A stretch of DNA of 64,000 nt from Aerococcus viridans (GTDB taxonomy: Bacteria > Bacillota > Bacilli > Lactobacillales > Aerococcaceae): positions 372,001 to 436,000 of the forward strand of contig NZ_CP014164.1 in assembly GCF_001543285.1 (NCBI RefSeq), given 5' to 3'. A model generated the notes under the pieces. The model made no database searches. It was not told where the DNA came from and was given only the letters and a program-made list of their open reading frames with translations. A program made the translations under genes and the position numbers. This document shows positions 1 through 8,754 of this stretch, one piece after another; the stretch's first letter is position 1, and every line of letters begins with the position of its first letter.

Positions 1-194
1 ATCTTCAATTTCTTTGTCTAAATATTTTGCTAAAAGAACATACGCACGCTGAGTTGAGCGCTAACTCTACTTGGGGTGCTTTTCTCAATGACAGGCCACT
101 CAGGATACGCTAATAGGGGGATTCTTGTAAGTTGGCGGCAGGTCATCGAACATAAACGATAGACGCGAGACTCAACATTTGAAAGGGGCCAATC
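1..194. other. Left edge, no gene supported
   Basis: All six frames are broken by stops. A short open stretch on the minus strand runs off the left edge (bases 60 to 1) but follows a stop codon directly and has no start codon. A purine-rich GAAAGGGG sequence at its right end is the ribosome binding site of the next gene. I see no RNA gene or clear promoter here. Confidence 0.5.
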
Positions 195-1394
195 ATGGGA
201 ATCATTTCGACTGTCGGACGGCAGCGACAACCAAAAATACAGCCAGATTTAAGATACTATGAACAAGTCAAATTAATGAAAAATCGCTATACCAGACGGA
301 CTTTTCCAAATGGTGAATTTATCTTAAAAAAATTGCCGACCTCAGATGTTGGCGGCCAATTGGACGAGCGCTTGGTTGGGTCGATTAAAATTCACCGGGA
401 CCCGACGCCAGTGATTCAATACCTCAACAACATTATCGAGAAACAATATAACCCCTTCCTATTCTTGTATCGACGGGTAGTGGGGACGACTTTAAACCGG
501 GACATTTCAGACGGTCAAGTGACTATTCGCGAGTATGACTTCCCTATTGAAGAACGGTTTATGCATGCCCGGGTCTTCTATCCGGATGAAGTGCAACAAG
601 CAAATGAGCTAGCACCTGTAATCCTTTACCTTCATGGTGGGGGCTTTATTGGGACGACCTTTGATACCATTACCAATACCTGCCGGGGGATTGCCTATAA
701 GGCCGGTGCTGTTGTAGTGGCCTTTCCATATAGCTTGGCACCAGAGAAACCCTTTCCCCACGCCTTAGTGGACGGAATCGCGATGCTTGGTTGGGTCCGT
801 GATAACGCTGAAATGCTAGGTGTAGACCCTGGAAAAATAGCCATCATGGGTGATTCATCGGGTGCTAATATTGCTGCAGCCATGAATATCTATGACATCG
901 AATCGGGTAACCAGTGGATTAAACAGCAAATTCTCCTTTACCCCATCGTTAATATGGCACTTAAGGAAACGCCGGGTTATGAGTGGTCCTTGGATGAGTA
1001 TGATATCCATGACAACGACGAAATCATTACCTTTATCGTCAAGTCACTTGGAATTGGTGTTCATTATATTAACAAGTTATATGCTAAAAATGTGGACCTC
1101 AAAGATCCACTGGTGTCGCCACTATTCGCTTCAGATAAAACCATTCAACAAATGCCACCGACCATTATTGTGACGGCGGAATACGATTTCTTGCGAATTG
1201 AGTCAGAAGCCTATGCCAAGCGCCTGGTGACAAATGGTGTCCAAACGTCCTTCTTCCGTTATCGGGGTTTAGACCATGGTTTTGTCGATAAAATAGGGAT
1301 CTTCCCCCAATCAGAAGATGCCTTAAGTGAGATTGGTATCCGCTTTAGAGAGACCTTTGGCTTGGGGAAAATGACTGAATCTGAAAGTGTGTGA
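195..1394 (+). CDS. Alpha/beta hydrolase, HSL/acetyl-esterase family
   Basis: A 399-residue cytoplasmic serine hydrolase of the hormone-sensitive-lipase (group IV) type. The oxyanion-hole motif HGGGF lies near residues 146-150. The nucleophile elbow GDSSG is at 219-223 with Ser221. The rest of the triad is probably Asp331 (in TAEYDFLR) and His361 (in GLDHGF). This family hydrolyses short-chain carboxyl esters; the real substrate cannot be read from the sequence. About 140 residues precede the catalytic core, longer than in the simplest Aes-type enzymes, and no signal peptide or membrane segment is visible. The ATG follows GAAAGGGGCC at a normal distance. The next gene starts 121 bases downstream and probably has its own promoter. 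Confidence 0.85.
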   Translation: MGIISTVGRQRQPKIQPDLRYYEQVKLMKNRYTRRTFPNGEFILKKLPTSDVGGQLDERLVGSIKIHRDPTPVIQYLNNIIEKQYNPFLFLYRRVVGTTLNRDISDGQVTIREYDFPIEERFMHARVFYPDEVQQANELAPVILYLHGGGFIGTTFDTITNTCRGIAYKAGAVVVAFPYSLAPEKPFPHALVDGIAMLGWVRDNAEMLGVDPGKIAIMGDSSGANIAAAMNIYDIESGNQWIKQQILLYPIVNMALKETPGYEWSLDEYDIHDNDEIITFIVKSLGIGVHYINKLYAKNVDLKDPLVSPLFASDKTIQQMPPTIIVTAEYDFLRIESEAYAKRLVTNGVQTSFFRYRGLDHGFVDKIGIFPQSEDALSEIGIRFRETFGLGKMTESESV

Positions 1395-1515
1395 CCCTTT
1401 CCTTCAATACCTAAATGGGTTTCATGTATAATAAGGTATATAGTATTTTTCACATACAGAAGAAAAAATGTAAGTGATTAATTTTAAAAAGATCAACAAA
1501 AAGGGAGTGTGTAAA

Positions 1516-3216
1516 ATGTCTTATAAAATTTCACGAAAAGCTTCGGAGATAAACAAAGAAGCGAGTGCCATACAGCAGGGGAATACCCTAGCGATTTTTG
1601 GTGCGACTTTAGTTACCGGGATTATTACAGGCTTGATTACTTGGGCAATTGAAATGATTACCGGCACAACCGATACGACAACCGCAAAAGATTCTATGTT
1701 GACGATTGCGGGTATGGTATCGTTGATTATTTCGATCTTTATTTCTTTCCCATTAAGCTTAGGGATTGATTGGTCGGTTTTACGATTGGTGGATGAGGAT
1801 CGTTTCCATATTGGGAATATTTTCGAACCGTTCCAACGTCGTTATTTTCGTAATATCTGGAACCAAATTATCTATACTATCGTCATCTTTTTATGGATAA
1901 TCTTGTTTGCCGTAGTTCTTGGTGGTATTGGTGTTGGAATCTTCTACCTAACTGGTCAATCTTTAACACCGCCAACTGACTTAACAGCAGGTGATTATTC
2001 AGGATTAGCAGGTCTTGCAGTAGGGTTAGTGCTTCTTTTTATTATCTTGATGACAATCGTTACCTTGCGTTTAGTGATGAACAACTACCTACTATTTGAT
2101 AATGACCGTATTGGTGGCCGCAAGCCATTGAAGGTGTCTAAAGTCATGATGAAAGGGAACAAGTGGACCTTATTCTGGATTGGTTTTCAAAATGCCCTTT
2201 ACCCAGTCTTACTAGCTATTGTGATTTTTGGTGGTTTAGGACTATTAGGTGCCTTCCTAAATAACGGTGGTATCTTAATTGCTATCTTAGCGATTATCGC
2301 GACTGTAGCCATCATGATCTTCTCCATTAAATATACAATCCGTCAAATGGTTGCGACAGCTTTACTATACCGTTTAATTACTGACGAACACGGTGATGAT
2401 TTAGACCGCCGTTTTCCAGAATTAGACCTAACACCAGACGCACCAGTAAACGAATACCACACTGAGCAACGTCCAGCCTTTACGGAAAATGCAACAGCCA
2501 TTCATCCAGCTGATGATGTCGCTACAGGTACAGCTGCTAACCAAGCGATTAGGGAAACTCAAGCAGAAAAAGAAACCATAGCAGCTGACCAAGCTGACAA
2601 CTATGTGGGTGAAACAGCCGCTACAGCAGCAGGTGCTGCCGCAGTATTCTCCTTAGCTGACGAAGAAAAAGCTGGCCAAGATGACGAAGTGACTGAATCT
2701 AGCGAATATGAAGCAGACCAAGTAGCTGAAAACACTGCAGGCTCATCTTCAGCCTTACGAGGTTCATACAAAGTAGGTCAAGATGCAGCTGTGCGTCAAC
2801 CTTATCAAGCTACTTATACAACAAGTGAAGGTCCTATTTCAGCCATCCGTAACCACTTTACGGTAGAAGCGTCTGATTACAACGCAGAAAGACCAGCACA
2901 AGAAAAGCCTAGCTTTGACTTGAATGCAGGTCCAGCATCAGAATCAGCAGCTGTACGTCACTCATACGTAGTGGGCGGCCAAGCAATTTCAGATGATACA
3001 ACAAAAAATGAGGACCAAACGCCGGGAAAGAAACCTTATAACATTATGGGCTACAACACACCAGACCGTACCGATTTTGGTAAAGTTGAAAATGCCAAGG
3101 ATGTTATTATAGCAGCAGACAAGGCTGAATCAGGTGAAAACGGTATGTTAAACCCTGGGGATTTCGATAAAGATGTAGACTATGATCCAGAAATCGATCC
3201 AGATCATCAAAACTAA
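1516..3216 (+). CDS. DUF975-type integral membrane protein with long disordered tail
   Basis: A 566-residue protein. The ATG at 1516 is preferred because AAGGGAGTG precedes it; an upstream in-frame GTG at 1474 has no such site. The first ~310 residues hold about six membrane segments. The spacing, and the stretch KVMMKGNKWTLFWIGF between segments, resemble DUF975 membrane proteins of Firmicutes, whose function is unknown. The last ~250 residues are unusual: Ala-, Glu-, Asp- and Gln-rich and probably disordered. They contain two imperfect copies of a short motif, LRGSYKVGQ and VRHSYVVGG, about 190 residues apart. The tail is probably cytoplasmic. A TATAAT at 1427-1432 could be the -10 box. A YvrJ-family gene follows and may be co-transcribed. 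Function unknown. Confidence 0.75.
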   Translation: MSYKISRKASEINKEASAIQQGNTLAIFGATLVTGIITGLITWAIEMITGTTDTTTAKDSMLTIAGMVSLIISIFISFPLSLGIDWSVLRLVDEDRFHIGNIFEPFQRRYFRNIWNQIIYTIVIFLWIILFAVVLGGIGVGIFYLTGQSLTPPTDLTAGDYSGLAGLAVGLVLLFIILMTIVTLRLVMNNYLLFDNDRIGGRKPLKVSKVMMKGNKWTLFWIGFQNALYPVLLAIVIFGGLGLLGAFLNNGGILIAILAIIATVAIMIFSIKYTIRQMVATALLYRLITDEHGDDLDRRFPELDLTPDAPVNEYHTEQRPAFTENATAIHPADDVATGTAANQAIRETQAEKETIAADQADNYVGETAATAAGAAAVFSLADEEKAGQDDEVTESSEYEADQVAENTAGSSSALRGSYKVGQDAAVRQPYQATYTTSEGPISAIRNHFTVEASDYNAERPAQEKPSFDLNAGPASESAAVRHSYVVGGQAISDDTTKNEDQTPGKKPYNIMGYNTPDRTDFGKVENAKDVIIAADKAESGENGMLNPGDFDKDVDYDPEIDPDHQN

Positions 3217-3274
3217 TTGAATACTTGTCAAAAACCAAACCACTACCGTTCTTTTATATAAGGAGGTGGTGGTT

Positions 3275-3409
3275 TTGGATATGTTGGATGTTTCCATGCA
3301 ACTGATTGGTAATGTTGGCTTTCCCATATTTGTGTCGATTTACTTGATGACGCGAACAGAGAAAAAGCTGGATGACCTAATCGCAGCCGTCGAAAAACTA
3401 GCACAATAG
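3275..3409 (+). CDS. YvrJ-family small membrane protein
   Basis: A 44-residue protein. The start chosen is TTG at 3275, eight bases after AGGAGG (3261-3266); an ATG two codons later (3281) is the alternative. The core QLIGNVGFPIFVSIYLM is a single hydrophobic segment, followed by the charged helix RTEKKLDDLIAAVEKL. The NVGFP motif, one membrane helix and EKKLD helix are the pattern of YvrJ proteins, short membrane proteins of unknown role found in Firmicutes and some phages. It follows the DUF975-type gene by 58 bases and ends just before a strong terminator, so the two are likely co-expressed. Confidence 0.75.
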   Translation: MDMLDVSMQLIGNVGFPIFVSIYLMTRTEKKLDDLIAAVEKLAQ

Positions 3410-3459
3410 AAAAAGGCGCCTAGCCCATTCAAATTCGAATGGGGCTAGGCGCCTTTTTA
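3410..3459. terminator. Bidirectional terminator between yvrJ-like gene and uvrC
   Basis: A long GC-rich inverted repeat (arms AAAAAGGCGCCTAGCC and GGCTAGGCGCCTTTTT) with A- and T-runs at both edges. It can stop transcripts from the left (plus) and from uvrC on the right (minus). Confidence 0.9.
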
Positions 3460-3471
3460 GTGCATATTATG

Positions 3472-5349
3472 CTATTTACTTAAATCTTGATCAATATCTA
3501 ACAGAATTTCGTCAACTGCATTCGTTTCGCTATCATCAACAAGGCTCTCATTTGCATAAGGCGAGTTCTTTTGCCCGTCCCAAGCAGCCTTATGAATTTC
3601 AACAGCCACTTTTTCTGGAATAGATAATGCTTGAATATCCGCAATCGTGGCTTCGCGAACAGCTTTCATCGTCTTAAAGTGACGCAAGACCTTGGTCCGT
3701 GTTTTAGGACCAACGCCGTCAATCCCATCTAATTTAGAAGTAAAGGATTGTTTACTCCTTGTCTTACGATGGAAGGTAATCGCAAACCGGTGGACCTCAT
3801 CTTGAATCCGTTGTAAGAGATGGAAAGCCTGTGACCGAGGATCAAGTGGGATAATGGTCAGAGGATCACCAAAAATTAGGTTGGCTGTCCTATGTTTATC
3901 ATCCTTGACCATACCAGCCACTGGAATGTCTAAACCAAGCTCATCTTCCAAAACTTCCCTGGCAGCATTCACTTCAATTGCACCACCATCCATCAAGATT
4001 AAATCAGGGAAATCCCCATCTTCTTTCAGGAGTCGACCATACCGGCGACGGATAACCTCTTGTGTTGTCGCAAACTCATTTGATCCATCAACCGTCTTGA
4101 TCTTGTACTTCCGGTACATAGATTTATTCGGACGCCCGTCCTCATAGGCCACCATCGCCGATACCGGGTTAGTCCCTTGGATATTTGAATGGTCAAAACT
4201 TTCAATGACTTTCAAGTAAGGTAGGTTCAAGGCTTCAGACAATTGGTCAATAGCACCAGTCGTTTTTTGTTCCTTCATAGCCAACAATCTAAATTTGTCT
4301 AGATGGGCAATCTTAGCATTTCGTTGTGCCATCTGCAGCATCTTGTGCTTGTCACCTCGTTTAGGTGTCGATACCTTCACTTCAACAGTATCCGCAATCA
4401 ATTCATTGTCCAAGTTACCCGGCACCAAAATTTCTTTAGGCTTCGTATGGTTGGCTTCTTGGTAGAATTGGACGATGTAGGAAGTCAACTCCTCTTCGGG
4501 GTCAGAATACACTGGGAAAAGGGCCGAGTCCCGCTTAATAATGGAAAACTGCCGCAACAAGAATACCTGGATGGAAATCCAACCTTTATCAAAGTAAAAG
4601 GCGAAGACATCACGGTCATTGTATTGCTTAGACATGATATTTTGTGGTTCCACCGTTTGTTCAATATAGTTGATTTGGTCACGGTACTCAGCAGCTCGTT
4701 CAAACTGCAAGTCTTCAGAAGCAGCAGTCATTTTCCCCTTCAAATCATCCTTAATATTCTTCACATCACCATTTAGGAAACGGCGAATCCGTGCTTTCTG
4801 CGCTTTATATTCTTCCACTGGCACTTCATGGTCGCAAGGACCAATACATTGCCCGAGGTGGTAATAGAAACAAGCCCGCTTCTCATTCTTCCCGCACTTA
4901 CGCAAAGGATAGGTCTTCTGCAGTAAATCGAGGGTACCGGATGCCGCATAAATATTCGGATAGGGACCAAAGTACTCGCCACCATCATCCTCCACCACAG
5001 ACGTAATAATCATCTGTGGATCACGCTCATTGGTAATCTTGATATAAGGATACATGGTCCCATGCTTCAAGCGTATATTGTAGTGAGGCTGGTGTTTCTT
5101 AATCAGATTAATTTCAAGCAGCAAACTCTCTTTATCCGTTTGCGTGACAATATAGTCAAAATGGTCAATTTCACTCACAAGCTGAGCCGTCTTACCAGTA
5201 TGGGTTGACTTGAAATAGGAACGGACACGATTTTTTAAATTCTTCGCCTTACCAATATAAATAATCTGGTCATCAGCATTCTTCATAATGTAACAACCAG
5301 GCAAATCTGGTACAAGGGTTAACAAATTCTCAATTAACTCACTAGCCAT
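3472..5349 (-). CDS. uvrC: UvrABC system protein C, excision endonuclease subunit
   Basis: A 625-residue nucleotide excision repair nuclease that makes both incisions around a lesion after UvrA/UvrB loading. The start at 5349 (MASELIENLL) has a strong GGAAGGAGG site and matches the family start; a longer in-frame reading adds 16 unlikely residues. Domains in order: GIY-YIG nuclease (GCYIMK..IIYIGKAKNLKNRV, about residues 16-95, 3-prime incision); Cys-containing linker; UVR domain near 200-235, which binds UvrB; RNase H-like C-terminal nuclease with LMDGG and KDDKHRT (5-prime incision); helix-hairpin-helix DGIDGVGPKTRTKVLRHF. The end carries a short acidic tail. It stands alone on the minus strand between divergent and convergent neighbours. 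Confidence 0.97.
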   Translation of the reverse strand: MASELIENLLTLVPDLPGCYIMKNADDQIIYIGKAKNLKNRVRSYFKSTHTGKTAQLVSEIDHFDYIVTQTDKESLLLEINLIKKHQPHYNIRLKHGTMYPYIKITNERDPQMIITSVVEDDGGEYFGPYPNIYAASGTLDLLQKTYPLRKCGKNEKRACFYYHLGQCIGPCDHEVPVEEYKAQKARIRRFLNGDVKNIKDDLKGKMTAASEDLQFERAAEYRDQINYIEQTVEPQNIMSKQYNDRDVFAFYFDKGWISIQVFLLRQFSIIKRDSALFPVYSDPEEELTSYIVQFYQEANHTKPKEILVPGNLDNELIADTVEVKVSTPKRGDKHKMLQMAQRNAKIAHLDKFRLLAMKEQKTTGAIDQLSEALNLPYLKVIESFDHSNIQGTNPVSAMVAYEDGRPNKSMYRKYKIKTVDGSNEFATTQEVIRRRYGRLLKEDGDFPDLILMDGGAIEVNAAREVLEDELGLDIPVAGMVKDDKHRTANLIFGDPLTIIPLDPRSQAFHLLQRIQDEVHRFAITFHRKTRSKQSFTSKLDGIDGVGPKTRTKVLRHFKTMKAVREATIADIQALSIPEKVAVEIHKAAWDGQKNSPYANESLVDDSETNAVDEILLDIDQDLSK

Positions 5350-5431
5350 CCTTGGCCTCCTTCCGTCAATAATAGCGGCCCTAATATTAGACCTCAAAGT
5401 TAAGTAATTTAATCAATCTAGGATTCTATAT

Positions 5432-5462
5432 TTGAACATTTGTCATGGAAAAATTGTATTAA
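5432..5462 (+). promoter_or_regulatory. Weak candidate promoter for a short plus-strand transcript
   Basis: TTGAAC (5432-5437) and TATTAA (5457-5462) with a TG just before the -10 box; the spacer of 19 is long. It is noted only because a strong orphan terminator lies about 60 bases downstream with no protein gene between. Confidence 0.25.
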
Positions 5463-5515
5463 TTAGCAAAGTTTATTAAGCATGCTTGATATACATTAAT
5501 TAAATAATGCCATCA

Positions 5516-5570
5516 ATAAGTACGGCACATAGTTAGCACAGTATATGTGCCGTACTTATCTTGTTTTTTT
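5516..5570 (+). terminator. Strong orphan intrinsic terminator
   Basis: A perfect 16-bp stem (ATAAGTACGGCACATA, 5516-5531, pairs with 5544-5559), a 12-base loop, then a run of seven T at 5564-5570. It points along the plus strand, but the upstream protein gene, uvrC, reads the other way. It may end a small RNA made from the uvrC upstream region, or be a relic. Confidence 0.7.
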
Positions 5571-5823
5571 CCTATTCAATCCGAAATTATACCACGCAGC
5601 AACGATTTTTGGCAGTAATTTGCATGCTAGGATGGAATAGTAGCATAGAATTGGTATTATCCACCTTTGTGTTATAAGGATTGGGCTCGATATGGTAAAA
5701 TATACAACAAAGCTAGCAAGTAAAGCGTGGTCCTTTTTCAAGAGGGCTACATGTAGATAAAGTAAATTTCCTAGGCTGAGTGAGATTTGAGTTTGGGAAA
5801 TAAAAAACCAAGGAGGAATTATT
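5571..5823. other. Upstream region of the metallophosphoesterase gene
   Basis: No convincing gene. A possible promoter has TTGTGT at 5667-5672 and TATGGT at 5691-5696 (18-base spacer), overlapped by a better-looking TAAAAT at 5696-5701. AAGGAGG just before 5824 is the ribosome binding site of the next gene. Confidence 0.4.
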
Positions 5824-7188
5824 ATGACAAAAAAATCAGCTTTCAACACTTTATTAGGCTTGGGTTCCTTAGCGTTAGGTGCTGCTTATGTTAGGTGGCA
5901 AAATTATACTGTTGGAACGACAGATTACTTTGTCGAGAATCCTCGTTTCAAAGACAGTTTGAATGGCTTTACTATTGCCCACCTGTCTGACTTACACCTA
6001 CCTGATCAAAATGTAGACTTGAATGATATTTTAGATCATGTCTATGATATGCAACCAAATATCATCGCGATTACGGGAGATATTGTCCAAACCGATGCAT
6101 CTAATTTAGACGAAGCGACTTTGTTTACATTCTTTAAAGCTTTAACAGATATCGCGCCAACTTTTGCGACTTTTGGTAACCATGACGCGGTGTCCTTACA
6201 ACACAATCTGTTAGTTCGGACTATGGGGGCAGCAGGGATAGTCCACTTAAATGACCGGGCTATTACTTATACTTATAAGGGTCAACCGCTGACCTTGATG
6301 GGCTTAGATGATAAAAAGAATAAATATTTCTTAGTTGGAGATGCCTTGAGAACAGTAGATTTAACAGCTGATCAAATGGCGCAACCAAAAATCTTATTGG
6401 CCCACCATCCAGAAGCCTTCTTGCGGTATCATGAAAATATCAATAAGTCACCTGATTTGGTTTTATCAGGTCATGCCCACGGTGGTCAAATCCGCGTGCC
6501 GGGAATCGGTGGATTATTTGCTCCTAACCAAGGGAAATTCCCCAAGTATACAGCAGGTGTTTTCTACTTACCCGGTAACCCTGACAAGCAAATGGTGGTT
6601 TCACGCGGGATTGGGCCATCAAGTTTCCCAATTCGTTTAAACAACCGCCCAGAAGTGATTGCTGTCCATTTAACAACGGATATTGACCGGGCTGTTGACG
6701 GCTTGACCAAATCCATTGATTACATCACTGAGCAAGAGGGTGGGGTAACCTTTCAGCAAGTAGAAGCCCAATATCTAGCCCGCAAGCAAGCACGCGCGCA
6801 AGCGCAAGGGTACTTTTCAGTGACACCGGATGCCACAAGTAGCCAAGAAATTATTGATGCCATTGATGAAGAAGCAAATGTTGATGCCTATACATTGGTG
6901 CCGAATGAGGAGGAAACGGACATGACAGATCCAAGAAAAAATCCTTTTGTAGACAATAATGACTATGATGATGATGCAGTAGACCGTTCGACAATTGAAG
7001 CCCCTAAATATGAGGCTGATGATGAAGAGAAAGTGCCGCATAACCCAAATATTAAGTCATCTTATATCTTGTTGGACCCAGAAACAAATGAAAGAACTGT
7101 CGTAGATGAAAACGTAAATACAGAGAAAATCTTCTCTGATAATTTAAATGAAGATGTATTTATTGTGAAGGACCCTAAGAAAAAATAG
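5824..7188 (+). CDS. Membrane-anchored metallophosphoesterase (YkuE/YaeI-like)
   Basis: A 454-residue calcineurin-type phosphoesterase. Residues 5-25 are a hydrophobic N-terminal anchor or signal. The five metal-site blocks are present in order: DLHLP, GDIVQ, GNHD, LLAHHPEAF and GHAHGGQIRVPG. A SRGIGPSSFPIR block follows, as in YkuE/YaeI enzymes. Known relatives act on phospholipid or envelope substrates; the substrate here is unknown. The catalytic domain ends near residue 290. Beyond it are ~160 extra residues: a helical, Gln/Ala-rich stretch, then a very acidic disordered segment (DNNDYDDDAVDRS, YEADDEEK). This tail is not typical of the family. The start follows AAGGAGGAATT. Confidence 0.88.
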   Translation: MTKKSAFNTLLGLGSLALGAAYVRWQNYTVGTTDYFVENPRFKDSLNGFTIAHLSDLHLPDQNVDLNDILDHVYDMQPNIIAITGDIVQTDASNLDEATLFTFFKALTDIAPTFATFGNHDAVSLQHNLLVRTMGAAGIVHLNDRAITYTYKGQPLTLMGLDDKKNKYFLVGDALRTVDLTADQMAQPKILLAHHPEAFLRYHENINKSPDLVLSGHAHGGQIRVPGIGGLFAPNQGKFPKYTAGVFYLPGNPDKQMVVSRGIGPSSFPIRLNNRPEVIAVHLTTDIDRAVDGLTKSIDYITEQEGGVTFQQVEAQYLARKQARAQAQGYFSVTPDATSSQEIIDAIDEEANVDAYTLVPNEEETDMTDPRKNPFVDNNDYDDDAVDRSTIEAPKYEADDEEKVPHNPNIKSSYILLDPETNERTVVDENVNTEKIFSDNLNEDVFIVKDPKKK

Positions 7189-7204
7189 GGGTTATTGACT
7201 TAAA

Positions 7205-7236
7205 GAAGAGGGCCTAACCATGGCCCTTATCTTTTG
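7205..7236 (+). terminator. Probable terminator after the metallophosphoesterase
   Basis: AGGGCC (7209-7214) pairs with GGCCCT (7222-7227) around a short loop, followed by a T-rich stretch TTATCTTTT. The stem is short. Confidence 0.5.
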
Positions 7237-7290
7237 TAGCCAATATTGAACCATAAGCAGTAAAGTAGAAAAAAGAAATAGAGGACTAAA

Positions 7291-8652
7291 ATGACGGAAA
7301 ATGATACACAAATAACTGGTTTTGTAAGCCAATTACCTAATGGGCTTCAGGACAAATGGCAGTCAGCTGGCTTTGGCCAAGCAACTGATATTCAAACTGA
7401 GACCTTCCAACCGATGTATGATGCCCAAAGTGTGATTGCATCAGCACCAACAGGTTCAGGGAAAACCTTGGCTTATTTACTACCGGTTTTAAGCCGAATG
7501 GTGGCTGAACGAGAAGCGTCTCAAGGTCAATACAATGGGGGCTTGAGACTAATTGTTTTGGTGCCTTCACAAGAATTGGCTTCCCAAGTGGGGGACGTGG
7601 TCCAAGCGTGGGCACGAGCTGTCGACTTCAAAGCCATGAAAATTATTGGTGGCGCGAATGTGAAGCGGCAAATTGAGAAAATTAGAGAAAGACCGGATAT
7701 TATTGTCGGGACTTCGGGCCGGATGATTGAACTGATTGACCAACGTAAGTTGAAGGTTCATGAAGTGGATACTATCATTATTGATGAGGCGGATGCTTTG
7801 TTAGATGAGGAACATATTGGCCAAACCAAGCAATTGGTTAAAAAATTACCGGGTAGAGCGCAAGTGGCTTTATTCTCAGCAACAGTACCAGATACTTTGG
7901 CTGGTTTAGCTAGTGACTTATTGGCTGAACCTGTAATTGAATTGGCAGCTGAAAAAATAGGAACGGCCTTTGAAAAACAACGACAAGATGGCTATATTAA
8001 TGTTCCTGTTCGTAAGCGTGACGATATGTTACGCCGACTTGCTCAAGTTGAGGGGATGCGGGCCTTAGTATTTGTCCGTACGGTAGCTGAAATTGAACAG
8101 TTGCAACAAAAATTGCAGTTCAACCATATTCAAACGGCTTATCTGCATTCGAAGATGGCGGCGCAAAACCGCCAGCAAGCCATTGCCAAGTTCACGAAGG
8201 GTGAATATACTTACCTATTTACAACGGATGTTGCGGCACGTGGTTTGGATATTGAAGACCTATCTTTGGTTATTCAGTATGATTTACCAGCGACACCTGA
8301 ACAATATACCCACCGGGCTGGGCGAACTGGCCGTATGGGGAAAGCAGGACTGGTCTTGACTTTCGTTAACGATCGTTCGCTTAGAGATTTGAAGAAGCAG
8401 GTTGGTGATGATATTCAGCTGACAGCATTCTATACTTATGGGGGGCAACTGACGGACCAAGTACCGAGTGCGAGCCAGAACGACGAAGATCAACCCCTTT
8501 TACAGGAAGAAAAAGAGGGGGCGGCTGTCAAAGCAAAAGCGCGGGTGAAAAAACCGAAACAAGCGAATAAAGCGGCGGCACCGGCGAAGGCACGGAAGAA
8601 GAATCGTAAGCGGGATAATAAGAATAAAGGAGCTAGACGGCACAAGGATTAA
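7291..8652 (+). CDS. DEAD-box ATP-dependent RNA helicase
   Basis: A 453-residue RNA helicase. Motifs in order: Q motif near residues 28-36; ASAPTGSGKT at 50-59 (Walker A); PSQELASQ (motif Ia, usually PTRELA); TSGRM (Ib); DEAD at 165-168; SAT; TTDVAARGLDIE (V); HRAGRTGRMG (VI). The C-terminal ~60 residues are Lys/Arg/Ala-rich and probably bind RNA. Such helicases unwind short RNA duplexes in ribosome assembly or RNA decay, especially in the cold. It resembles the CshC-type helicases of Firmicutes, but I do not assign a symbol. The start follows AGAGGAC. It is separate from glmU by 102 bases. Confidence 0.93.
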   Translation: MTENDTQITGFVSQLPNGLQDKWQSAGFGQATDIQTETFQPMYDAQSVIASAPTGSGKTLAYLLPVLSRMVAEREASQGQYNGGLRLIVLVPSQELASQVGDVVQAWARAVDFKAMKIIGGANVKRQIEKIRERPDIIVGTSGRMIELIDQRKLKVHEVDTIIIDEADALLDEEHIGQTKQLVKKLPGRAQVALFSATVPDTLAGLASDLLAEPVIELAAEKIGTAFEKQRQDGYINVPVRKRDDMLRRLAQVEGMRALVFVRTVAEIEQLQQKLQFNHIQTAYLHSKMAAQNRQQAIAKFTKGEYTYLFTTDVAARGLDIEDLSLVIQYDLPATPEQYTHRAGRTGRMGKAGLVLTFVNDRSLRDLKKQVGDDIQLTAFYTYGGQLTDQVPSASQNDEDQPLLQEEKEGAAVKAKARVKKPKQANKAAAPAKARKKNRKRDNKNKGARRHKD

Positions 8653-8754
8653 TCTGGACTGGTCGAACGGCTTGGAATTCGATACAATGAATTAGTAATA
8701 TTGAGATAAATATTGAATAGTGGATAAATGATTTTAGAGGAGTGAATGTACATA

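Noticed and set aside
30-230. 66-codon minus-strand open frame at the left edge
   Set aside because: It overlaps the hydrolase start on the other strand, has no ribosome binding site and an atypical composition.
5556-5849. 97-codon minus-strand open frame before the metallophosphoesterase
   Set aside because: Its start lies inside the plus-strand gene and its other end is at the orphan terminator's T-run; no start signal.
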